The notes under the pieces: model-generated
What the model was told of the DNA's origin: nothing
The model's input: the letters and a program-made list of their open reading frames with translations, nothing else
Databases searched by the model: none
Made by a program: the position numbers and the translations under genes
Shown here: in pieces, positions 33,219 to 43,984 of the stretch
How the letters are laid out: every line of letters begins with the position of its first letter
Numbering within the stretch: position 1 is the stretch's first letter
Origin: Graphilbum fragrans
Lineage: Eukaryota > Ascomycota > Sordariomycetes > Ophiostomatales > Ophiostomataceae
DNA length: 64,000 nt
Direction: 5' to 3'
Assembly (NCBI GenBank): GCA_001513895.1
Contig: LLKO01000020.1
Span: forward strand, 342,587 to 406,586

Positions 33219-34100
33219 CGACGTATCTTATGGTATTAAGTACAGCGGCACCCACGCCTTTCGTGCTCCATTGCACAGAAGGGGTGTGACCACCCTCCTT
33301 TCCCAAGGTTAGATGGCAGCAATACCACTGACTGGATATTCTGGGCAGGCCGTCTTTCGGGTTTCAGCCTGCGTTAGCAGAAGGCACTGCTAACACGGTA
33401 CATAGCGGCACAGTGTGTTTGGCTCACATCTGTGATTTCCCTGGTACCTCCCTATCTGCCGACCCCTGTCTGATAGCATCTTCGTGTGTGGGGGGGATGC
33501 TGCACAAGATGACACGCTTGGGCAGCTAGGCAATCCAGCCGTGGCGTGAGTGGGAAAATCGACGGATTTGGCTACATACATTTTTCTTCGAAGGATTGCC
33601 CAGACAGATACGTGGTTGAGCACGGTACGCCATAGTGTGTGTGTGTGGGAGTATGCGAGTGTGTGGTCGTATGTGCGAGTACGAGCACTCATATATGTAT
33701 GTTTCACTTACTCATATGAGAATACTCGTGAGTGTCCCTAAGTGCGTATATGCAAGTCTGCCGACCATGCCAGAAATACCAATGCAATATACGCCTCGAT
33801 ATGTGCTGTGCAAACTCCCACCTTTGCCCTACCAACCAGTGCAGAACTGTCAACCTGCTCGGCGTCTGTGTAATCCTGAGCAAGGATGGCTCTGCTCTTG
33901 TTGTTTTGGGGGGGGCTGTGCCGTCTCCTCCCCTCTCCCCTGCTCCAAGAGCGACGGTTGAGCCTCGCGCGCACCGCACAACCGATACTATTTGACGCGA
34001 AGAACCGTGACAGAATGCAGCTATTTATTGTTTACGCCTCCTCTTCCATTCCGTAAATCTATGTAGGTGAATGGTTTCTTGACATGCTTGTACAGCGCGA

Positions 34101-34125
34101 CTGGCTACTGGCTACTGGCTACTGG
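34101..34125 (+). repeat. Short tandem repeat (CTACTGG)3
   Basis: Three perfect 7-base units preceded by a partial unit, in noncoding A/T-rich DNA. Confidence 0.8.
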
Positions 34126-35684
34126 AATGTAGATTGTCTAATGCGCTCCCATGTTACTACTAATTTATCCTGCTGTGGTCGACTCATGGCCTACTTTTCA
34201 CCGACACCCTCGTCAATTTAGTTACCGCCACCAGGGTCAGGATGACAGAGATAATGCCACCTTTGTAGACCTGCATGTGTCTTAAGAATAGGCGTTGCCT
34301 ACTTGGTGATGTAACTAGCCTCATCTTCTAGACCTAAGTTATATGGAAGATGAATTGCAGTCACACCGTGAACACGAACAATATAAAGTTCCAGATCAGA
34401 GTCTATTCAGAGGACGCAAAGCAATAGACTCCGAAAAACATGACTATCAAGAGCTACCGACCTATATATTATAGTACTTTACAACTGTCACGGTCACTAA
34501 TAGTAAGAAACCAAATTTGAATTTGACTACAAATATTGAAAGATGCCGTCTTCCTCTTCTTCCCCCTGGCCATTTCCACCCAAACACACTTGGCATCTAA
34601 GATCTACGCCATTCACACGTAGGACTCAATTGCATCAGCGTTTGTTTCCATATTGCTCTCCCTCTCTCGCCCATTCAAGCTGTCCATGCGTCATCACCTC
34701 GTTCTCCTGTGACATTGCCTCCTGTAAGTCCCTCCGCCGGCTTTCGCACTGCCTAGCTTGCTCGTCAGCTCTCGTCATGTGTACAGGAGTCAAAGATATA
34801 TGAAATGGCGCGTTTACCTCATCCATCTTTCAAGAACAAAAACCAGCCAGTTGGGTTGTAAGTTAGTCTGATTATTGCATGAAATTCCCAAAAAAGGGGT
34901 TAGTTTTGCCTCGCTTGATTCCAACGAGGAGTTGCTGCCACGATGTCAGGGCTTGGATAGATTCGTTGAATTATCATTCCCATCTAGGGGCTGCACGAGG
35001 ACAGGTCAACCGTATGGCTGCTGCATGACCAACAATGTTGTTGGAGGGCTGACACATTGCTTGAATAAGAAGCCGTTAGCTAAGTCAAATGAATCTGTCA
35101 TATCGTTCTGCGAGGAGCACCTTTGTGTCCTTAATGATTCACGCGTAGCTACCTCTCGTAACGAACCACGATCCAGCAAGATCAATAGACTACGGCATCG
35201 CTGCATCCACAAGCATTATTCGCCATTCGACCGCAAGTGTGCCTTTTGCTTTGACGCTACTCTTTGCGCAACCATTCCCACGTGAATTCACTTGTGGCTC
35301 CCGGTTTATCACGACGTCGTCGTTGTGTAACCACGCTAGTCTCGTTGTCTCTCTGGATCGTAAGAAATAGCTCTCGACTGCCGGCCTTGTCTTCTTCCCC
35401 TTTTCCCTTTTCTAGCAGTCGCAGCCTGATATTCTGTCCTTCCCCCCTTCACTCACGGCATAGGCGTCTCTGGCGCTTCCCGCCGCTCCTCGCCTCTTAT
35501 TTGTTTTGCACCATATCACTATGCCGTCTCCTCCCTCCCCTAATCTCTTTAAATCTCTCAGATCTTCCTCAACCTCTCTACCAGCCTTCCACTGAAATAG
35601 CGAACAAAATTCACCCAGGTCCCATGAAAACAACTGAGGCGGCGGTGATCATAGGCCCCTCGCTTGGTGATGCCCTGAAAGATC

Positions 35685-36563
35685 ATGGCCCTGTCCCTGG
35701 CGGATGATGATACCGAAGACAAGGCCATTATCTTTGAGGGCATCACCAAGCTCTACCGCATCTTTGACGAGATTTTGGGGGACTTTGTTATTGTTAACAG
35801 TATGTCTCGTTTTGTTGATTCTTCGCCTCCCCTTGTTTTGTTTTTATTGGGTTTTCTCCTCTCCTTCTTCGCTAACCTAGTAGATGTCTACCAAACCGAC
35901 TTTGACCGCATCGACGAAGAGCGAGAGATTCGGCGTCGCAAGTTCCGCTTCTTCTTCCAGGCCGACAAGAGACAGCTATGCGTTATGCTTCCGTTTAGGC
36001 CTCATGAAGTTATACACTCCGGGCTGTTTGTAGCTATTTGCGTGAGTTTGTACGCTGCCCCATCGATGCCACCGTGGATCCAGTGCGCGGCCACAACTTA
36101 TTCGAGCCTGAACGGCACAAACACGAAAGAAGCCGCCGGCAATATAAGTGGTGGCGATGCTATGTGGCCTGCACTAGTGATAGAGTGCGGCGCGAGCCAG
36201 GGCCTAGCCAGTCTGCACGCGGCTATACAATGTTGGTTCTGGTCCTCGGAGCACCGCGTCAAAGTCGTGCTCGCCGTCAAACTGTACGCGTCGACGCACA
36301 CAATCGTCATCAAGAAGTTCACCGAAGAGCACGTTGACGTCCCTCGCCCCGGAGCTACCATTACACGCGGCACCAGAGGGCGTCCACCCCTCCTGCGCCT
36401 GCAGCCTGTCCTGCAGCAGACGATCATAATCGCGCCGGTCCCAAACAGCAACCCAGCCCGGTACCATGCCACTCGAGGTGTGCTAGTCCTTGCCTTTGAG
36501 CTGCTGTATCGCCGGTTAGAGGAAATAGCGGCTGCGGTGTGGTCCTGGCCTATTGTTTACTAG
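35685..36563 (+). CDS. Fungal orphan-family protein with PD-(D/E)XK-like signature
   Basis: Exons 35685-35799 and 35881-36563 give 265 residues. The order of blocks matches a family I recall from many ascomycete genomes. The N-terminus is IIFEGITKLYRIFDEILGDF. A basic-aromatic core follows: EREIRRRKFRFFFQADKRQL and LPFRPHEVIHSGLF. Near residue 132 is WPALVIECGASQGLASLHAA, then WFWSSEHRVKVVLAVKLY. The end is RYHATRGVLVLAFELLYRRL. The 'P-x-LVIE-x-G-x-S ... W ... VK-x-VL' layout resembles the core of PD-(D/E)XK nuclease-like folds such as Uma2; this is inference, and the catalytic residues are not proven. The 81-nt intron is 3n long and stopless. It sits in gene-poor DNA. A possible upstream ATG at 35623 is in another frame and closes quickly. 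Confidence 0.68.
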   Translation: MALSLADDDTEDKAIIFEGITKLYRIFDEILGDFVIVNSMSRFVDSSPPLVLFLLGFLLSFFANLVDVYQTDFDRIDEEREIRRRKFRFFFQADKRQLCVMLPFRPHEVIHSGLFVAICVSLYAAPSMPPWIQCAATTYSSLNGTNTKEAAGNISGGDAMWPALVIECGASQGLASLHAAIQCWFWSSEHRVKVVLAVKLYASTHTIVIKKFTEEHVDVPRPGATITRGTRGRPPLLRLQPVLQQTIIIAPVPNSNPARYHATRGVLVLAFELLYRRLEEIAAAVWSWPIVY

Positions 36564-37613
36564 TTATACCGAGTGCCTGTGATGCTCTTGTCTTCATTGG
36601 CTTTTCTTGAAATAGTCCACGCTGAGGTGGCCGGCCAGGACATATATCGTTGTAAACCGGGGGTATGAGACAAGGACTCCCATGGGAAATGAAATACAAA
36701 ACGAGCGATACTGAGGACAGACATCCACTAAATGCTTCTGGGTTACAGGCAGCTGCGGAGAGGCACCTCTTACCTTCCAAGTTACATTGCCGTAAAGTGC
36801 CAATCACGTCGCAATCGCGATATGGCGTTCCTACGTACTTAGATAGAGGGATTTCTTCAAGGGCATAGTGGCTACTTTCCAAGTTGGGCAGGGAAATGCT
36901 GAGAAAGAGAATGTAACTGGTTTGATGGGTAGCTGAAAGATCTGTAATTCTCAGTGTTGGTCTGCTCTGGTAGTTGTGACCTCTAGATTATATTTATTTA
37001 TTCAATCATAGACTGTCCCAACCACCCTTGTGGCGGCCATGTAGCGTACTTATTTAATATAGGTATTCCCACATACCCTTTTTTGATACAACCTTCCTCC
37101 TGCAAGAATTACCTCGTCTTGTCTACTGCCGTTCTCCCAAAAGTTGCTGTTCTATCTCCGTGGTGGGTCTGCCTGTTTAAGAGCCTGTTGATGCACGGGC
37201 CACCTGTGTGCAGGAGAATCTGGACAACGCTTGGGCCATTTCTGGCGATGTCGTATCTGATTGGCTGGCGCCGCGTCAAAGCTCTTTATGTGGGGGAGGA
37301 GCCGATATTGAACAAAAAAAAGGTCTTGCTTTCGACGGGAACAGATGCTCATTGTGACATTCTTCAAGCACGCAACCAGTGGCCCACAGTGCTACTGCTC
37401 CTAGATCGCCTTTTCACAACAACAGAGCACCATCCCGATAGAGTGCGAGCACCAAAACCTCGAAAATCTGGCATAGTTTAGCCGCAAAGCGAGTCCCGCC
37501 ATTTCTGCCTCAGCCATTCTCTTTCTTGCACCTACGAAACAAAATGCGCAGCGATACGGTCGATAATTGAAGCCACGAGCCCCCGACGTATCGAACCGGC
37601 AAATTCTGCCATC
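36564..37613. other. Intergenic, A/T-richer
   Basis: About 1 kb between the orphan gene and the Alba-like gene. It holds short open frames without gene-like features and no motif cluster; nothing else is seen. Confidence 0.5.
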
Positions 37614-38651
37614 ATGCCGGACAAACGGCACGCCTCGGCGCTCCCTTCTAAGGACGCCCGCCAAGCCAAGAAACAAAAGACAGCTTCGAAACTCCTCTCA
37701 ACACCATCAAAAGAGAAAAAAGCAAATGCGGGCTATGGAAAACAGGCAAAGAATCCAACCGCTGTAGCGGGCTTGGCACCCCCAACCCCCGGGATCCCAG
37801 TCGATCTCGCAGAGAAACGGCAACAAGAAAAGAGTGTGGCGGTGGCCAGCCTCGGAAAGGGCAAAGCAGTCCGACCGGCAAAAACGAGCGGAGAGCCAGA
37901 CACAACATCAAAACCCCCGAGCAAGAAGACAGACACATCGGCCAGGCCAAAATCAAAACCCAAAGGCCAGCCCCCCAAGCCGCTTCCCCTAGAACCACAC
38001 GCCGCCATCCTCACCGAGCTGCGGCCGAAATACAGCGTTTTAGCGATGTCTGTGATATCCTCATCACGCATTGAGAAGCGTATCAATTCTATATTAAACA
38101 AGCTTCGCGAGCCAGCCGCTTTCAAGGAAACGCCGGCCCCGAGCTTTGCGACAAAGGCGCTTGGAGAAAGTGCATCAGCGGCGGCAGACGCCTCTCTTCC
38201 CGGAGTTGTCTTGCTCCATGCACGAGCCAATGACACGAGCAAGCTGCTATCGATTGCTGAGATTGCGAAGCGCCGTATTCGAGAGGGGATTCTCGTCCCA
38301 GAGGGGGCCGATCCGACCCCTGCTACTACATCTTGGTACCAATACAACAGGATCTATGACGTGGACCAGGAAGTGGACGAAAAGGACAAAACCGTGGGGA
38401 GCGATCAGGGAGACGAAGGCGGCGAGGACGAGGATGATGGCTTTGAGCCCATGGCGGATCACTTCTTGGGGGCTATCGGAAGCCGAGATGTGCCCCAAAA
38501 GACCGTCCGGAGAACCTATATGAGTATTTTCCTCTCTCGGGTAGCTATACCAGAACTCTCGAGGCAGCCAGACATCACCGGTCAGGCAAGCAGTGATCAA
38601 GAGGAGGTTGAGTGGCTAGACTGGATGACAAGGGCTGGACGTGCCGCATGA
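37614..38651 (+). CDS. Alba-like DNA/RNA-binding domain protein
   Basis: Single exon, 345 residues. The first 125 residues are Lys/Pro/Ser-rich and disordered (KDARQAKKQKTASKLL), suited to nucleic-acid binding or nuclear import. Two blocks form an Alba-like fold: KYSVLAMSVISSSRIEKRIN near residue 140 and GVVLLHARANDTSKLLSIAE followed by IAKRRI near residue 200. This is the strand-helix and 'ARG...AvdvAEivr' pattern of Alba and Rpp20/Rpp25 proteins. An acidic run (DEGGEDEDDG) and a conserved-looking tail (RRTYMSIFLSRVAIPEL, EVEWLDWM) follow. It could act in RNase P/MRP-like or RNA metabolism, but orthology to POP6 or POP7 is not clear. Codon use looks less GC-rich than in the housekeeping block. 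Confidence 0.72.
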   Translation: MPDKRHASALPSKDARQAKKQKTASKLLSTPSKEKKANAGYGKQAKNPTAVAGLAPPTPGIPVDLAEKRQQEKSVAVASLGKGKAVRPAKTSGEPDTTSKPPSKKTDTSARPKSKPKGQPPKPLPLEPHAAILTELRPKYSVLAMSVISSSRIEKRINSILNKLREPAAFKETPAPSFATKALGESASAAADASLPGVVLLHARANDTSKLLSIAEIAKRRIREGILVPEGADPTPATTSWYQYNRIYDVDQEVDEKDKTVGSDQGDEGGEDEDDGFEPMADHFLGAIGSRDVPQKTVRRTYMSIFLSRVAIPELSRQPDITGQASSDQEEVEWLDWMTRAGRAA

Positions 38652-39341
38652 CACCACCTTGAAAATATATCACTATGCCCATTTTGGCCTTCCGTGGCTA
38701 ACACATGTACGGCTTCACCATGATACCCATCTTTGAAAAATGCAGTTTATTTACGGAGTATATGAACAAATAGATGTGTGATATGTATGAAACGTAATGT
38801 ATGTATTTTATTCCACCAACGCAACAGTATATATGAAGACTATCAATGATGCGTCTTTTCTTACAAAAACTACTCACACAACATGGCTTCTTACCAATTC
38901 AACCCAATTCAAACCAAATATATAACCAAAACAGACAGTTTATAAAGCGCGAGCAGTAACCAATGCTAATAATATGGCAAACCAGGAACCCACAAAACGC
39001 TATTGTCACACACTCGACTACCCCCGTAGACGACTCCCACCTTTCCAGTAATCCTACCTAGCCCATCCTAAATAATATCTAGAGAGAGTTGCCTCGTATG
39101 AAACATCGTTGGTTTGGTTGAGAGCAAACACACGAGGCTCACTGCCACTCGACGAGCAAGCCACAGTCGAAGCCAAAAAGCAGCGGCTGAGAAAGGGCAC
39201 GTGAATCAATTCCAGCATTGGCCGCATAACAGGTGCATGGCGGAGCTTCTATTGATTCGTTCTTCATTATCTCCTCCGAATAACAACAAAGGAGCTTGTG
39301 TCATCGTTGCGTCGCAGGAATACAGCGGTACCATCGGCCGC
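38652..39341. other. Convergent 3' region
   Basis: About 690 bases between the stops of the Alba-like gene and VTC1. It is A/T-rich with one TACGGAGTA motif copy at 38752-38760. No gene is seen. Confidence 0.5.
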
Positions 39342-39867
39342 TTACGGGCTGCCCCCAGCGGACGAGGAGGAGTAGACGATGCGCAGCACAAAGTTGACCA
39401 CGACGGCCAGAACCAGGATGATGGCTAGGAACGTAGGACCGAAACGGTCGTCAAAACCGGCCTGGCCACGCCGCCGTATAGACTGGGCACGCCAGTGGTA
39501 GGTGAAGAGGGCGTATAGCATGGAGATGAGCGCGACGCCGGTGAAGAGGAAGGCGGAGATGAAGGCCGGGCGGTCACCAAAGTTGAGCATGCCGATGGCG
39601 AGGGCGCCGAGGATGACAGTGAAGTTCATCCATGATAGAAAGGTACGCTCATTGGCGAAGAACACCTTGGGCTCGACACGGGTCGGCAGGGCAATCCGCT
39701 TGCCTGGAGGGGGAGAAGGGAGGGGTCAGTATAGGCAACGAATGCTGGAGGCCGCTCCGAACAAAGCCATTTGTTTTATCCTCTTGGTAGGCTGGCTAGA
39801 GCACTGAGAAAAGGGGGGGAGGAGTTGTCTTACCCGGTGCGGTCTGGAGAAGAGGCTGACTCGACAT
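39342..39867 (-). CDS. VTC1: Vacuolar transporter chaperone subunit 1 (VTC complex)
   Basis: Two exons, 39867-39834 (34 nt) and 39703-39342, encode 131 residues; yeast Vtc1 has 129. The short N-terminus (MSSQPLLQTAPGKRIALPTR, then VEPKVFFANERTFLSWMN) is conserved in VTC1. Three membrane helices follow: WMNFTVILGALAIGMLNF, FISAFLFTGVALISMLYALF and TFLAIILVLAVVVNFVLRIV. Vtc1 is the small membrane subunit of the polyphosphate polymerase complex at the vacuole membrane, with Vtc4 as the catalytic subunit in yeast. In yeast VTC genes are part of the Pho4 phosphate-starvation regulon; two CACGTG sites lie 645-690 bases upstream of this start. Confidence 0.97.
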
Positions 39868-41210
39868 GGCCGATAGACTGAAGAGAAAGAAAAGGGGGGA
39901 GGGGGAGAACACGAGGGAGATAAAACAGATTGGTAGGAAAGAAGAAAGAGGCAATGGGGGCGTCGTTGGCTTTGAGAATTATCGGCAGGCGCTTTGGCCA
40001 GGTAGATAGATATCAGGGGCGAGGTACTCTTGACAGAATGTCGTCGAGCTAGAGAAACGGGGGATCGGCAAGCAACTGAATGTCCTAAGAGGCTTCGACG
40101 GGAGGCGGGTGCGTGGGTAGGAGGCGTAAGAAAAAGAAAGTAAAAACAGCTCAAGCTGGCCGTATCGGGTTTGCTGGATCTTGAGGCCTCCCTAGATAAG
40201 AGAGTTACAGGGATAAGGAAAGAAGAGAAAAGCCTCAATTGCGGTGTTTCTGGGACAAAAAGAAGAAAAAGGGCAGCAACAGCGCCGGAGGGGATAGGAT
40301 AGGCAAACGAGGGAAAAAAAGAGAGTGACAAGCGACGATATTTTTCTTTATAAAGAACCTTTTTAGTACAGCATTATACTCGTACACATCAATGAGCGAC
40401 TGGGCTACTACTCCGTGCACTTAGCTAAAGCGGGAGCGAAGCTCTCTCTCGTTCCCTCTAGCACCAGACCAAAACAGACGCTTCACAGCTCAGGAGCTCC
40501 AGTATGACATGCACGTGGGCACTTGATTGGCTGGGATATGATTGTGTCACGTGCAGCCGGCGAGTCCAGAGGCCTCTGTCCAGACCCTCACCAATACACC
40601 AATGAGAATCGCCCACGGGATGCATTTACGGGGCCCGTATGGGACAGGCGATGCGCCAATGAGCAAATGGTGAGGTACTTCCGTGCTCCATTTTGACTCA
40701 GCTGTTCCCACTCAGGAGTATGAATTAGTACTGAGCTACAGCGCAAAAATCCAGGCCCGACCTGGTATCTTATCCTCTGCGAGAACTGTGCAAGATAGGC
40801 AACGCCTCTATTTGTCCACATAGTTTCTGGCGAATACCGTACCAATGCGGCTCTCCAGCGGCTTGGATGACTACCTCCGCAGATCGTAGGCCATCTCAAA
40901 TGTCCAAGACGTTAGCAGAATCGCGTGGATGGTGCTTGTAGCGGCACGATCGAGCTTGGTCTTCCCCATAGTACATAGTAAATCCGCAAAATGCTGGTCA
41001 GTACAGAGTACTCCGGCCTTATCCAACGCGCCCCCAATTCTTTCACCGCCTTTGGGCTACGCTGATCTTCTGCCCCTTAATTGGCCGACAGCACCCCCTC
41101 CTTCCTATCAGCGGACACTGTTTATTTACTTTGACTACCTGGCTGTGAAACCAGCTCGAAGCAACAGCATCCACGTCCTTCTATTGCAAATTTTATAGAC
41201 ATCCTTCATC
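39868..41210. promoter_or_regulatory. Divergent promoter of VTC1 and the Tctex-type dynein light chain
   Basis: About 1.3 kb. The 450 bases next to VTC1 are purine-rich on the plus strand, that is, a pyrimidine-rich leader on the VTC1 sense strand. One TACTCGTA copy is at 40377. ATTGG occurs near 40525 and two CACGTG hexamers lie near the midpoint. Confidence 0.55.
40512..40553. promoter_or_regulatory. Two CACGTG (Pho4/NUC-1-type) sites
   Basis: GCACGTGGG at 40511-40519 matches the high-affinity yeast Pho4 site, and TCACGTGCA places a second hexamer at 40548-40553. They are 36 bases apart. bHLH factors other than Pho4/NUC-1 also bind CACGTG, and the sites are almost equally far from both flanking genes. 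Confidence 0.5.
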
Positions 41211-42128
41211 ATGGCCGAGCCCATTTCGAACAGTGTATGTCCTCTACGCGTCTAGACGCGAGATTTCCGTGTCCCTTTTTCGTGTTTTTTTGCTTCTTTC
41301 TTGATCGTGCACCGGAAACTAACGCGACGTTTGTCTTGCCCCCCTGTCTCTAGCCAATCAAGGACACACGCCTCAAGCAGATCGCCGAAGATGTGAGCAT
41401 TCTCGAGACCTTTCAGAGGAGATACAGAGCTAGCCGTGACTTGGGCTTCGTTGAGAGCAGGGTCACCTGTGAGAAGGGTAACAAAGATGACGAAGCTAAA
41501 TAACGTCCATAAATAGGCTTGCCAGAGCGCCATTGGCAGCGCTGAGTTCTACGAGCACGATAAGACCGAGCACTGGAACACATCCATCATTGTGAGTGTC
41601 TAGAAGACGGAGGGAGAAGTGAGGAGGCAAGGAGGAAGGGTGGCATGTGATGCTACCTTGCCTTTGTCTGCCGGCTTCCCCATAACTTGATGTGTGTCGC
41701 GTGCTTCGCTAACGCCTTTCTCTGCCTCCTTTCCGTTGGACGACCTCCACCGACAATAGAACTCAATCCTCAGAGCACTGATCGCCGAGTCGGGTACGGG
41801 CACGGGCAACAACCCGACGTACAAGTTCGCCGTCAACAGCACGATTGTGCAGCACCTAATCCCGACCTCGCAGCTTAACAAGTCCAAGGGCACCGGCACG
41901 TCGGGCGACGTGACCGCGGAGGAGAAGAAGGACGTCTCGGCGGCGGCCACCGGCACGGACGGCAAGCCGCACGTGGGCCGTCGTGGCATGCACAGCGCGC
42001 AGGCAGCGTACTGGAACGAGAAGACGGACGGCATGTGGACATACAAGTTCGACGGCGGTGAGAAGAAGGGCATGGACATCATCATCATGGTTCTGTGGGT
42101 GGCCTTTGATGCGGGCAACCGGTCTTAA
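41211..42128 (+). CDS. DYNLT-like: Tctex-type dynein light chain
   Basis: Four exons, 41211-41234, 41354-41392, 41517-41591 and 41760-42128, encode 168 residues. The start MAEPISNS leads into PIKDTRLKQIAEDACQSAIG. It is followed by FYEHDKTEHWNTSIINSILR, which is the conserved Tctex1 helix-strand region, and YKFAVNSTIVQH. The C-terminal strands are WTYKFDGGEKKGMDIIIMVL and WVAFDAG. Tctex light chains bind the dynein intermediate chain and help cargo binding in the cytoplasm. A Gly/Thr/Lys-rich insert of about 45 residues separates two strands, as is usual in filamentous-fungal forms. The first two coding exons are only 24 and 39 nt. Confidence 0.92.
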
Positions 42129-43984
42129 ATGGCGCAGAGGCTACGGAGTACGATGTGTGACATTTGGGATTAGGGGGGAACGTATGGAGTAGCATATACG
42201 GCGACCGAATCCATTTATTTGTCCATCTGCTATGGCTAGGAGTGGCCGGGAAGCTGAAACTGAAGCGCCAGTATTCGTCGTTGGCTATATGGAAGTGCGC
42301 CGAACTTCAGATAGGGATTCTATCCGATATTTTTGCTTGATAAGAGTCTATGAAGTCGGCCGTTGTCAGCAAAGGAGCGAGATCGACGGCAGCCATTCCG
42401 ATATGTTTTCGACAGGCCTTTGTGTTGGACAGCCTGGTGTCTTGGATTCAGGCGACAAGCTACTCTTCATATGGAATGGCGAGAGAAGGGCAAAAGGACG
42501 GAATGACACTAGTGGCTCTCAAGCCGAAGAGCGAATTGAATTGCTCGTCGCCTGTCAAGCTGTCCGACGTGCGCAGTGGCATTCTACACATACCGTATAT
42601 CCCGAAACGCACCATGTCAGGCAGACATACGTCACTTGGGCTGGCTGGTCCGCGTTGCCAAATTGAGAAAACCGGGAAGAAAGTGAGCTCGCTCTCAGTA
42701 ACGCAGGCAAATAAAGTGGGGATGGCTTAGTTTTAGAGATGCTAGAACCGTGTTAGCGGGCAAGAGTTGGCCATCGGCGCAGAAGATCAGAGACCAAACA
42801 GACGGACCGCGGTGAGGAGGAACAACCAGGAGAAAAAAACCCTGCCAACGGAGAAATGCATGTCACAAGTGGCTACTGCCAACTACTACAGGCTCGTGAC
42901 TGCCCTAGACACGTTGCCCGCCGTTAACGGCGATTTATTTATGGACGAGTCAACTACTCTGTATATTCACCCGCTGTTGTCTGCATCGTCGCAGCGCGTG
43001 CTCTCGTGCTTCTTGGTCTCTGGCCTTCGCTCGCTTCGCCCTTCTTCTTTCTGCCTGACCGATCCTCGGCCCCCGGCCGCCCGACGACGCCCTACGACGC
43101 CCTACACACGGAACGCGTCTTATCTACGACGGCAGCAGCCCGACACGGCTTTTTTAGCAGCAGAGCCCAAATTCTACCCGACGTTTACCTAAAAATCTGA
43201 CAGGACGAAAGAAGGCAGTGACGTTATAGGTCATACGACCAGGATTGGGATTGGCCGCTTGCTCGTACTCGTACTACTGCACTACGAGCACGATAGGCCG
43301 GCCACGTCCCGCCCTCGCTTTTACCTTCCCCATCTTTGTGTTCCGTGTAACGCATCTCTCGATTGGATCGTTTTGCATCGGCTTTGGGGTTTCCCCCTCC
43401 CCTTGGCGGCCCCCTCCTATACCTCCATTTGAGCTGCTGTCGCTGCTGTCATCGGACGGCTCCGGCGATCGTTTCTTTCCCTTTCTCTCCTTTTCTCTCG
43501 CTTTCTATCCGACCACTTCGAACGAGGGGCGACAAGCGGCAACTTGATTGCTCAACCTCGACGCATTTACCACACCCACATCCTCCTTTGCTACGGCCAG
43601 TACTCGCCAAGGGTTTTGACGGCAAGATTCCCTAAAGGAGGGCTATTTCGTCATATCAAGAACGCATCTGCTTGAAAGCGGGTCCCGCCATTCGGCAGCG
43701 CTTCGACGCCAGTAATCTGGAAAAACGATCCAGACTGGTCGGCATCACACCTGCATCATATCATATCTTGCGGCTCCCACATTCTGTCATACAGTTGCGA
43801 CTGCAACCACGTCACTGTAATCTTGAGATTCGTCGTCTCCGACGCGGGCGCCTCTTCTATTCAAGTATAACCACGATTGCGGGCGTCTCGGACCCCGCTC
43901 AGTGTTGCAGAAGCTCTGACGAGGCACTTTGCATCCACTATCGATACATTTACGCCACAGACCTCAGTCAACTTTCAACGATAC
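42129..43984. other. Intergenic, promoter of the F-box gene
   Basis: About 1.85 kb. A TACGGAGTA copy is at 42142, just after the dynein light chain stop, and TACTCGTA is at 43266. The stretch from about 43330 to 43620 is strongly pyrimidine-rich, an extended leader. I see no gene. Confidence 0.5.

Larger units (their letters stand above)
30163..35684. other. 5.5-kb gene-poor region
   Basis: No gene is supported. The first 1.5 kb is purine-rich on the plus strand (GA runs at about 30937-30965 and 31290-31560), probably leader and promoter of the leftward AHC1-like gene. From 30.8 to 33.7 kb the dispersed motifs recur: TACTCCGTA or complement at 32216 and 33150; TACGAGTA or complement at 30821, 31769, 32210 and 33211, plus variants. 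The stretch around 34000-34520 is visibly A/T-rich. The last 350 bases are pyrimidine-rich, the leader of the next gene. Confidence 0.55.

Noticed and set aside
34876..35285. Cys-containing plus-strand open frame of 136 codons
   Set aside because: No signal peptide, no domain and A/T-rich intergenic context; considered as an effector candidate and dropped.
43877..43984. N-terminal extension of the F-box protein
   Set aside because: The frame is open but has no ATG before 43985; the apparent start at 43877 is TTG.
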